Source of the DNA: Panulirus ornatus
Taxonomy: Eukaryota; Arthropoda; Malacostraca; Decapoda; Palinuridae
NCBI RefSeq assembly: GCF_036320965.1
Contig: NC_092234.1
Span: 42,287,532 to 42,351,531 of the forward strand
Direction: 5' to 3'
Length of the DNA: 64,000 nucleotides
Shown piece by piece: positions 49,955 to 64,000 of the stretch. Under the pieces are notes generated by a model. That model saw only the letters and a program-made list of their open reading frames with translations. It ran no database searches and was not told where the DNA came from. Numbering within the stretch: position 1 is the stretch's first letter; the number at the start of each line of letters is the position of its first letter. The position numbers and the translations under genes are program-made.

Positions 49955-50265
49955 ACAAATATTGTGGCTGTCTTTAAGAAAGGAGATTACGACACTGCGC
50001 TGGACTACAAACCGATCAGCGAAAGATGATCAAAAAGGCAAATGGACTGCTGCTTGGACAGACAACCCGGACATGGGATAAAATCGTGTGTAAAAAGAGA
50101 TGAACTTCATTTTAGACACGAGAGATGAAAGGGTGGACTGCGTGCGTTCCTACACTGCCGAGAGCGTTTGACACTGTCCCACACGAGGAGATGGTAAAGC
50201 AGTTGGACCTCCGGCCAGGAATAAGAAGGAGACTCCTTTAGTGTATGGGCAATCATCTTGGTCCA
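49955..50265 (+). mobile_element. LINE reverse-transcriptase fragment (CR1/I-like)
   Basis: Reads IVAVFKKGDYDTALDYKPIS, then after a gap REEMNFILDTRDERVDC-type sequence, AESVDTVPHEEMVKQLDL and a GIRRRLL end. This is the finger to first-catalytic-motif region with the Asp in FDTVPH damaged by frameshift. It differs from both other LINE types in the window. Confidence 0.6.
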
Positions 50266-51300
50266 AGGGATCAGATGGGCGTATACCCACGCCTCACTCA
50301 CGCACGTAGTGAGATTCATCAATTAACGGTACTTTCTTAAAATTCAAAAAGCAGTTGTGAGTATAGAAACTCAGATATCAAGAACAACAGAAGTGACGTT
50401 GAGTTCAAATTCTTTTATAATTTGTATCATCATGACTTTAATTGTAAGTTTGCAGTAAGAATTACGGTGTTAAACTAAGGAAACCCGGCATCGTCCATAG
50501 CAGGTCCCCTATAGGACTAAATAAGCTGTCATATGTAATATTTGTGGAGTTCGTGAGAAAATACAGGAAGAAAAAGTGACAATTAAAGACAATGAAAATG
50601 CATCAAGTGAAGGAAAACGAAGAAGTCAGTTTAGTGGAGGAATTACCCGAGAAACTGAACTAACTGCCTTGGTCATACAGCAAACTGCATCCCATATCAC
50701 GCAGAAAACAGACGAGGTCAGTGTTGGGTCAGTTAGAACCTGATCAACACAGGGACAGCTTTCAGTGTGGCTTGCCTTGTCACAATAGGATGTGTTTAGT
50801 GTATCAGGCTCGTTTCCTACAGGGGTAACGAGCCAATAACATGCACACTTGGACGGAAACACGCCCGGAATCCCGTGAAGTTGAGAGCATATCTTAAAGA
50901 CAAGTGTAACCAGCTGATGCTCTCTTACGTGAACGTTCAACACCAGAGACAAAGCAGAGTCGCCACCAGTCAGCATTATGCTGCGCAGAAGGAATCACTG
51001 TGTACAGCTCGATATGAACTTAGTTTAAGTGCATTTCCCAACAGTTCCTCTCATTTACCCTCAAGTTCTATAATGTAATAGCTATCTCACTTGTGTTCAG
51101 GGATAGCATGTCAAAGCACATTTACCCCTGTGGGGGTGACTGCGCATGCCTCTGTTTTTTTGCACATATAATGGATTTCTTTGCACCAGTTCTTTCTTCC
51201 ATCACACTGGTGAAGGCAGGTGTTCTACTTATGATCAGCCGGTGTGTTAGGATGGATGCCACGTTACTTCCACCACTGTTGTGAGATTATATGTTACATG
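50266..51300. other. No recognisable feature
   Basis: Open frames exist (for example minus 50626-50976) but no domain is recognised. Confidence 0.45.
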
Positions 51301-51302
51301 CC

Positions 51303-51440
51303 TTTCCCTAGTCTACAGGAAAGCGAGTGGTCACGGTAGAGTGGGCAGTCCTGCTGCTTAATCGGGTTATTCAAGGTCATGATTACGGGGTTTTCCTACA
51401 GCCATGGCTTAAGACACCCCCATGGCAATCTTGACTGATC
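51303..51440. repeat. Unclassified interspersed repeat, copy 2
   Basis: Diverged copy of 11165-11300, same orientation; see that entry for the shared blocks. Confidence 0.6.
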
Positions 51441-51727
51441 ACCAACACTTCTAACCAACCGTCAATGTGGTGTCTCTGTGTCCTCTTATTACTCTCTCAT
51501 CATTTTTTCATATATATCATTAAACATGGAGCAATAATTAAGCTAAGGCGTTAATTCAGCTGCTTAGCACGTGACAAAGACAATTTTCTTACTTTACTAA
51601 CGATTATTCTAATGCAAAGACGCAACAAACTGCGTCTTTGTTAATATCGGCAAAATATTTATCTATCATGACGCCACCCACCAGTTGTCCATCAACCTAG
51701 ACACTATGTCTGTCAATTTTCATCCCG

Positions 51728-51860
51728 CGCAGCACGATGGTACGACCCTTGTGAGCACGGCGGTACGACCTTTGCGTAAGATGACCTGGCCTCTGACCTG
51801 GCCTTTATGAGTTAGTTCCGTTCACGGTTTATGCCGTCGGGCTCAAGGATCGTACCGTCG
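51728..51860. repeat. Degenerate minisatellite, reverse complement of 17700-17875 type
   Basis: Units such as GAGCACGGCGGTACGACCTT on the plus strand correspond to AAGGTCGTACCGCCGTGCTC on the minus strand, matching the core at 17700. Confidence 0.6.
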
Positions 51861-53230
51861 AGTTCCAGCTGCTGAGTTGCTCGACCAAGCTGTTAGAGGT
51901 CGCTACCCGCAGGCCCACGTCCCTAACACAACCCCGGCTGGTCTAATAAATTCTGTAAATACTTAATGCAGGTCTTCTTTAATTTCTTTACTGTACATCC
52001 CAAAACGTGTTTGGTGACTGCAGAAAATGTGTAACGTTAATGTATGCGCTACACTTTCATCATAACTACAACATTGTACACTTGCTGAGCCAGTGAGCAA
52101 CACCATCGCCATTACTACATCAAGTACACTTGATAGACTAAAAATTCTGATCAGGTGCAACGGCAGCCAAACAAATCAGATCAATATTCCGAACAGGTTC
52201 GAAGGTTACAGAACACCTGAGGATGGTGGTAGTAGCTTTATTTGATAGCACCATGGTCACAACAGCTTCACAATAACCCGGAATAAAGTTATAAACAAAC
52301 ACAACAGTTCTCAACCCGGATCAATGTTCAAAAAAAGAGGAAAACTGGTGAACACCGGAATTATATTACGTACTTCACGTGAGGGTCCCGGACACAGCGG
52401 GAAAAAGTTAGTAATAAGTAGCAGCACTTCTTTACTTCTCTCATCATGTAGTAATAATCATAAACATGAAAATACAAGCGTTGGCTCGTAGCCGACGAGA
52501 CATATACAACGCAAAGCATATATTTGTTGCTACCTCACAGCGTGTCTCAAGTTCTATATTCAGCGCACAGACTTCTAGTACTCTTCACACTCAAGCACCA
52601 CTCATGTAACTCCCTTAACCTTTATCCTTCCATCACACAACCATTAAATATTTATGCCTCTACTGTGACTACGTAAAACCATAACACCCACATACAAAGA
52701 CCAATATACCTCACTGTGCGAACAGAAGATATTTTTGGTGAACCCCATCATCTTAACACCTTTATACTTTTACAAAAACCTTAAACCTCTATCTTACCCC
52801 TGATACCTTTATACCTCCATTATACACATTCTTTGTATGACTAGAGCTACAATTTAGGACAGCATGTCTTCTTCAAAGCCAGAAATTGAACAAAGAACCC
52901 TCGACATGACCTCGAAACAGACGACGATTGAACGCAATCACACGAGCAGTCAGTCTTACGTGTAGCCACTAGACTCGGGGCAACTGTCATGTCACATGAA
53001 TATCATGACCCGCCAGTCATCATACTCATCACTTAAGCTTGTGCTACGCTATAGCAGTTAGTGGTCTTGGGGTATAATTCGGCCATATTAGCCTACAAAA
53101 TAGGCTACAAATTATGGTTTCATAATCAATGCATTTTTTTCAAAGCCTTTCAAATCCATCTGAACATTACTCAGCGCATCTACTGAAACAAAATATAGTT
53201 TTACTGGTTTTAATGATTTCATGGTTTAAC
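51861..53230. other. No recognisable feature
   Basis: AT-rich; nothing recognised. Confidence 0.5.
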
Positions 53231-53231
53231 C

Positions 53232-53233
<2 letters not shown>

Positions 53234-53311
<78 letters not shown>
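53234..53311. repeat. (GA)n microsatellite
   Basis: About 39 GA units. Confidence 0.95.
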
Positions 53312-53314
<3 letters not shown>

Positions 53315-53549
53315 CAAAGCAACTTGCACGTTAATATGGTATCATACCAAATACGTAGAATCCAATCTCGCGTGTACTGCACACCGTAATTTTGAAGGAG
53401 GATGTCATATCATCAGACATCAACAGACTCCGCCCTTTCTCAACCTCTCGTCTTACAAAAGTTCTGCTGAAGACTGGCGGGTTAATCACAAAATAAGATG
53501 TTCTGACCATACTGGACGGGTAACATGTTCCCTGGCTCTGGGAGGTACA

Positions 53550-53950
53550 ATGCTAACCTGTACCATGGTGACGCAATGCTCAGCATGGTGCTAAGCATGT
53601 CCAGTGTGTCCACGGTGATGCTGTGCTAGATACGCTGCTAGCTAGGCGTGTCAACTGTGTCTACGGTGATAATGTGCTAGGATTGATGCAAGCTAGGTAT
53701 GTCCACTGAATCCACAGTTAGGTATGTGCTAGCTAGGCGTGTCAAGTGTATCCACGGTGTAGCTGTGCTAGGCTTGGTTTTAGGCATATTTTATGCTGTC
53801 TCAGCTTGATGCTAGCTAGGCGTGCCTAGTGTATCGAAGGTAGATGCTCTGCTAGGTTTGCTACTAGGCATATGTGTCCAACTTGGTGACGCTTTTCATC
53901 GGCATGGGGCTAGGCATGTTCAGTGCATCATGGGTGATGCTTTGAATAAA
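53550..53950. repeat. Degenerate tandem repeat, about 60 bp units
   Basis: Five to six diverged units with the phrases GTGCTAG, GCTAGCTAGGCGTGTC, AGTGT.TCCACGGTGATG. Strong erosion suggests an old array. Confidence 0.65.
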
Positions 53951-54657
53951 CTTTAATCATCGTCTCCGCAATACTCTCTTGAGGTAGATCCAAACCGTAA
54001 AAAAAAAAAATCATAATAAGTTTCCCAATAGGAAAAGAAAATGATGAATCCTAGAATGCTCTAGGTCGATGTCATTTTCGACCAAGTTCTGTTAAAACAG
54101 ATTTGTTCTGCAATCAATGTGGTTACCTCCATCTAGTATTTAGAATTTTATACATCACTGTTATCCAAAGTTCACAAGAACACTCCAGTCCTTGCCACTG
54201 TGCAGACCATGAACCTGCCGACACATCTTACTAAACAATATTCTCAACACGACCGGAAACGTAGCATGAACAGATAAGTAATCAGTTGATTCCTTCATCT
54301 TGTGTTCGACGTACGTCCACTGAGGGAACCAAAGTATATTGTGCGGTGTATATACAAAAATATTTTACCTGGTATCAATATACGTCAACACAAGACTGTA
54401 CTCAAGCAACGGGGATCGAAAATGAGAGAGGGAGGGCAAGCAAAGCAAAGCCAACAACTCTGGTGACGTGAATAATATTTGTTTGCATACACAACCGAAG
54501 GACAACTGGAGAGGAACACTCGCACATCTGGTAGACGGACACACACATTCACTGTGGAGGAAGGGTAGGGAATGCTTGCTAACCGTGGGATGTGTCCACG
54601 GGCGTCACATCCAACACGGAACCGACAGCCAACATGCTTATATATATGTATATATAT
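53951..54657. other. No recognisable feature
   Basis: Nothing recognised up to the second LTR. Confidence 0.5.
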
Positions 54658-55678
54658 TGTTACGAACATGTGTGTGTGTGCCCACATGTTCGTCTATTTA
54701 TGTATGTGTGTGTGACTTCTGGTTGTGGTGTAAGTGATATTTTATGGCAGGACGACCGAGGGGAGAGCCGGACCATTAGGCACTGCTGCGTTCCCACACC
54801 TCTGGAGATTCCAGATGGCCGCGCCGCCAGTGAACCACAACACTTGGACCTTTCATCCGAGGCACCAGGTCAAGTTGGGAGGTCAGCCTACGGCCTCCTG
54901 TACACCGTCGTCGCTGTCAAGACAAGAGGAGGTTGAGCTTTAGGCAAGATGTGGGACGGACTTAGGATCCTTCAACCAACCAGCTGTTTCACGGATAGCC
55001 CCTTCTCCAATCACCGCCGGACCTGTGGCCCTCCAGCCAAGTAGGAGTGGCACTTAGCAGCCACACTCCTCCAAACACAACTGGACCTTAGGCACATAAC
55101 CAATCAAGGGTAGCATTGTAGGGTAACAGGGCGGACGAAAATCGTTCTTACCTGTAATAAAAACCTCTGACACCCGCTGAGCCTCGTTTCCTTCTCTAGC
55201 CCAGCGAGGTAAGTGGTCTTCCCTCTGTCCCAAAGCCCGTAACCCGAGTGAAGTGCGCAATATAGACTCTACGGTGTTGTACTGCCTCTGTCATTTAATT
55301 TCGAGTGTTATAGAGTATTGTAACTTGTCACAGAAGTGTCTCACAATAAGTGTATCTTGAATCATGTTATTGAAGATAAATTGTCATAAAGGAAAGAGAT
55401 CTCCTGGTTTGAAATCTTACCTGGAATGTTAAACTCATGTTCAGTGTTAACGTAAATGATTTGTGCCTGATTCATGTGTTTGTCATTTTGTACTCTTTAG
55501 TTTTCATTACAAGCAGTTGTAATGCTGGTGTCTGATTTAATCCCATGACTTTAAGATAGTGTTATCATGTGTTGTGTAACGTAACAAATTTAACGTCCTT
55601 GCAAAGTCAAGGATCAGTAGAGTATTTGTAACACATAAAATTGGCGACCTCGCCCGAATAAGTATAGAGTACGTAACA
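54658..55678 (+). mobile_element. Solo LTR-like element, copy 2
   Basis: 1021 bp, near-identical along its length to 45744-46766. Starts TGTTACGAAC and ends GTACGTAACA (one mismatch in the inverted repeat), with ATAT on both sides. The 5' hairpin ACGAACATGTG/CACATGTTCGT is preserved. The right flank is unrelated LINE tail, the left flank unique sequence, so it is an independent insertion. Confidence 0.8.
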
Positions 55679-55687
55679 ATATTTATT

Positions 55688-55830
55688 TATCTATATTCAT
55701 TTTCCTTTGTCGCTGTCTCCCGCGTTAGCGAGGTAGCGCAAGGAAACAGACGAAAGAATGGCCCAACCCACCCACATAAACATGTATATACATACACGGC
55801 CACACACGAAAATATACATACCTATACATC
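55688..55830 (-). mobile_element. RTE-like LINE 3' tail, variant
   Basis: On the minus strand it ends GCTACCTCGCTAACGCGGGA, GACAGCGACAAAG. Its TAACG variant matches the SINE tail better than the coding LINE copies do. No coding part. Confidence 0.8.
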
Positions 55831-56690
55831 TCAACGCATACATATATATACAAACAGAGACATATACAATTAGAATTATGGAGGAAGTGGGGGGAAAACT
55901 AGCTCCTTAAAGATGGCCAGGTCGTAGTTGTTAGGAAAGACATATATAAGGGGTACGGAGCACCAAAGCTTACTCAAGAAAGCCTCCATCACAGCGGCCC
56001 ACCACCGACGTCCTACCGAACCAAAATGTAATCATGTGACGCAACAACTTGCTGAATATATCAGTGGGCAAATGGAAGGCTGGGGCACACAAGGAGATAG
56101 CTCTAGGCCGCAATAAACGAAGAAATATCTACAGACTTGGGAGAGTGAACCAGCACTCCGGCGAGGGGCAAGTGGGTCGAGGGAGAGCCGAGTCGGAGCG
56201 GTTGGGATTCGATTCTGTATGTATGGCGAGAATCTCCCCAAATATATGGAAGGACCAATCCTTTGTATAACCGGAGCAGCATTTCAAACTGCAATTTAGG
56301 GCATATGAGCACGACTCCCAGTTTCTTAAAAGTAGACTTAGAAATATGAGTAATCTGCGGTTTTCAAGATAGGTCAGATGATGACATGTTTAATTGTACT
56401 GAATGGTGGAATTAAAAATCCATGAAAACAGAGAGGAAGCTTTTGAAGACTAACAGAAACAGACGGGCAGAATTTGGATTTGATATATTAACCAGGTTCT
56501 GTCTGCCCCCGTTGGGAAAGCCTATCCAAGTGCGCGTTTATAAGAAGCTACAACCAGACGAGAAGGAGATCCAGCGAGAGAAGATGGAGCAGTTTGAGGA
56601 AAGAGGAACACTGTAGAATGGAGAGAACCCTGAGGTACATCGATCTTAAGAAAAAGAAACTGATTCATTAACAATTACGGAGACAAATCA
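55831..56690. other. No recognisable feature
   Basis: Short open frames only; nothing recognised. Confidence 0.45.
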
Positions 56691-56691
56691 C

Positions 56692-58573
<1,882 letters not shown>

Positions 58574-58594
58574 TATATATATCTATATATTATA

Positions 58595-58735
58595 TTTTTT
58601 TTATTATACTTTGTCGCTGTCTCCCGCGTTTGCGAGGTAGCGCAAGGAAACAGACGAAAGAAATGGCCCAACCCCCCCCCCATACACATGTATATACATA
58701 CGTCCACACACGCAAATATACATACCTACACAATT
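58595..58735 (-). mobile_element. RTE-like LINE 3' tail next to copy G
   Basis: A second, truncated minus-strand tail with the young-type 3' UTR, ending at CCTACACAATTTTG where the sequence switches. It sits at the 5' end of copy G, separated by about 20 bp of AT-rich sequence. Confidence 0.85.
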
Positions 58736-58755
58736 TTGCGCGTGATCAAGATATG

Positions 58756-59083
58756 CCTATGAGTCCACGAGGAAAATGAAACACGAAAAGTTCCCAAGTG
58801 CACTTTCGTGTAATAATCACATCATCAGGGGAGACACAAGAGAGGAATACAACAGTCAGTTGATATACATCGAAGAGACGAAGCTAGGACGCCATTTGGT
58901 AAACATGTGATTGTCCAAATCATATGGACAATCACATGTTTACCAAATGGCGTCCTAGCTTCGTCTCTTCGATGTATATCAACTGACTTATATTCCTCTC
59001 TTGTGTCTCCCCTGATGATGTGATTATTACACGAAAGTGCACTTGGGAACTTTTCGTGTTTCATTTTCCTCGTGGACTCATAG

Positions 59084-59084
<1 letters not shown>
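58756..59084. repeat. 329-bp near-perfect palindrome
   Basis: Arms 58756-58917 and 58925-59084 are reverse complements with one small mismatch/indel (near 58855/58990) and a 7-nt loop (AATCATA). Arm ends are CCTATGAG / CTCATAGG. The arms carry GTGCACTTTCGTGTAATAAT and GACGAAGCTAGGACGCC. No open frame of note. It could be a fold-back non-autonomous transposon, or two copies of one repeat joined head-to-head. A (TA)n array starts at the very next base on the right. Confidence 0.95.

Positions 59085-59147
<63 letters not shown>
59085..59147. repeat. (TA)n microsatellite
   Basis: About 31 TA units starting at the end of the palindrome. Confidence 0.95.
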
Positions 59148-59150
<3 letters not shown>

Positions 59151-60163
59151 GAAACGAAGCTCCATTCTTCCCACCATTCATAAGAATAAATCAAATAATT
59201 TCTTATGGTGTATAATGATATCTCAACAAGTTGAGGACCTCAGCTTGAAGCTGCGAGAATGTCATGACAAAAGGTTGGAGATTCAAGGTCCTTGAGACGT
59301 ACTGATAAAGTGAATAAGTACAAATCCCACCTCTTAAAAGAAATCGTGAGTGAAGATTATATTAGATGTGAGAGGAGTTGGCAAGAACATCATCAGACAG
59401 CAGTCTCCGCGAGAAGTAACAAGTCAGATGGCGTTTAACAGAAGACTAGTTTCTGGTAACACAACAGATGTTGGTCATATTAATGGAAAGTCAGACTTAT
59501 TAGAGATAACTAAATACTTCTTTGAATAAAAAACATCTCATGTAATATCAATCAAACATTGTAAACACATTTCATATCTTACGGAAAACGGAATTTCCCT
59601 AACCGTAAACAGAGTACAACTTACATCTTCCGCTTGCATATCTTTTATTTTCCTACTGTAATCATTCTTGAGACATTTGAATATGTAAGCATGAGAGGTA
59701 AAGCTGTTGAGAAGGTTTATCTCCTACAGCAATAACTAAGGGCTGAGAAGTTCTTAAATCTCAACAACCTTGGCTATTTCCTACGTGATCTGGACCCACT
59801 AAAGCTACATTTCCCATCTCGAATGCTTCAGAAACATTTCTGGCAAAGTACGCACGGTGTACACCCAGCACTGCTACATAGTGACTACCACATCACTTAC
59901 GCTGACACTAATAAGACGGATTAACGACTTATTTAATTAGTATGAAGCGTGGCAAGACATGGCTTACGTAATCATTATTTGGACACTTCGTTCAGAGGTA
60001 CGAGAGTAAAATGACACAACAATGCATGGCTAGACGCGTACCCTCATCTCTCGTCACTTTACGTCTTACATTTTGGAACTTTAAACGACTCTTTAACTCT
60101 TGATGGCCAGTATAAGTGATGGCCTTAATAAAGGCAGGCCCAATTTAATGAGGAATATGACTA

Positions 60164-60165
<2 letters not shown>
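59148..60165. other. No recognisable feature
   Basis: Nothing recognised. Confidence 0.5.

Positions 60166-60167
<2 letters not shown>

Positions 60168-60226
<59 letters not shown>
60168..60226. repeat. (GA)n microsatellite
   Basis: About 29 GA units. Confidence 0.95.
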
Positions 60227-62980
<2,754 letters not shown>

Positions 62981-63111
62981 TACTTAACGAGTAAGACGAG
63001 ATTCTGTTTGGGCTGGGCGAGCACGCAACACTCAACCCAGGACCAACTGGCTGCTACAAAAATTTCCCCCTGTGAGAATACAGCTGAACGTGGATATCTA
63101 GAACAGGCTTC

Positions 63112-63365
63112 TGTTATGTAATGGTTAGCGTGGCTGACCATGATTCACGCACGGGCCAGCCCGGGTCCGAATCCTGGGCGTCGACCCGCAGTCAATACCG
63201 GATGTTCTTCCTACTGTTGGGGCTGGTCAGTGATGGGTACCTGGCTCAGGCTGGGGTGTGTATGTGTATGTTTATATGTACACACGTAAATGTAACGATA
63301 TTGTGCATATAAATAAGGTTAAGAGGAGGGGTAACATGAGCGTATAACTCTTCCCGTAATACACT
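63112..63365 (+). mobile_element. tRNA-derived SINE, copy 2
   Basis: Head with A-box region ATGGTTAGCGTGG and B-box GGTCCGAATCC at tRNA-like spacing. Body GGGTACCTGGCTCAGGCTGG and tail ATAAGGTTAAGAGGAGGGGT are shared with 49634-49920. Internal RNA polymerase III promoter is implied by the boxes. Confidence 0.75.
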
Positions 63366-64000
63366 GAGTAATCAAATATGATAATGCTTTCCGAATGGTG
63401 TTAAGCGAAAAAGTTATTTAAGTGGTCCCATGATAATCTTCAGTTTCATGCAAGAGCTAAACTTATGAATATTTTAGTTGTGAATATCGGGCAATATACC
63501 TTACACATATTCATCCATGGTAAGTAATGCCATAAGATTTAATTATGTTCAAATTATTTTACAATGCAAAACAATTTATATGTTAGGCATCAAAAGTATA
63601 CAAATTACTGCGATCTTCATAAATCCCCGGAGCTATATAAAGGTTGTCTTGCATATTCGCCTCGCGCAAACTGGACATGATTTCTTAATGGTGATGTCTA
63701 CAAGATTCCTTCTTCTAGATGTATTTACACCTTAAGAATCATAACACTCCAACTGGGATAGGCAAATGCCTTCTAGCAGTCCAAGAACAGACAACATACC
63801 CACTCATTATCCAAAACTACATGTCACTGCCATTAAAGCCTAAAAGATTCATGGTTCATGAATTCTAACAAATAAATCCATGATTAGTCTCTATATGCTA
63901 CATTTTTCTTTTGCATGTACTCTCGCCCATTTGGTTTCTAATCTATCTTTCCGGTGTTAACAGACCACATCCTTCAGAGATATTCACATGTAGCTACTTT
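63366..64000. other. No recognisable feature
   Basis: AT-rich; nothing recognised. Confidence 0.5.

Noticed and set aside
63112..63190. Functional tRNA gene
   Set aside because: A and B boxes are present but the acceptor and anticodon arms do not pair, and the sequence continues into a SINE body shared with 49634.

Overview
This window is eukaryotic and reads as intron plus intergenic DNA from an arthropod with a repeat-rich genome, most likely a decapod crustacean. The reasons are one arthropod-like gene split by a 10-kb intron, many long pure (GA)n, (TA)n and (GT)n arrays, several minisatellites, and RTE-like and CR1/Jockey-like LINE remnants. There is no sign of prokaryotic gene organisation. 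The decapod assignment is inference; no species marker is visible.

The one confident host gene is a bestrophin (calcium-activated chloride channel family) on the minus strand. Exon 1 (14589-14659, starting MTVTY...) and exon 2 (4426-4536, with the family signature WKGSIYKL) are joined in phase across a 10,052-bp intron. Exon 3 and beyond must lie left of the window, because nothing matching them is visible in 1-4425. Intron 1 holds a 32-bp minisatellite, LINE copies B and C, a SINE and several microsatellites. A decayed LINE lies about 20 bp past the exon 2 donor.

The rest of the window is dominated by mobile DNA. (1) An RTE-like LINE family: a copy with an intact 519-codon reverse-transcriptase reading frame (G, 56804-58573), 5'-truncated copies (B, C, D), old decayed copies (A, E, F, K) and isolated 3' tails (8373, 49045, 55688, 58595). 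Several copies carry internal inversions of the kind made by twin priming. (2) A SINE of about 240 bp in four copies (9821, 29358, 31374, 45521), whose 3' end matches the LINE 3' end, so the LINE probably mobilises it. (3) A pair of about 1.02-kb elements with TG...CA ends (45744-46766 and 54658-55678), read as solo LTRs. (4) A tRNA-derived SINE in two copies (49634, 63112). (5) CR1/Jockey-like LINE remnants (18596-19730, 40700-42840, 49955-50265). (6) A 329-bp near-perfect palindrome (58756-59084). (7) Smaller repeats that recur across the window.

Tandem repeats of 19, 38, 37, 32, 41, 23, 31 and 55 bp fill much of the remaining space. Most apparent long reading frames here come from these repeats, from microsatellites or from the antisense of LINEs, and are not genes. 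Between the repeats are long stretches where I see nothing recognisable; these are marked. Three short segments resemble exons (12333-12388, 47747-47850, 48229-48375) and are listed as weak candidates only.
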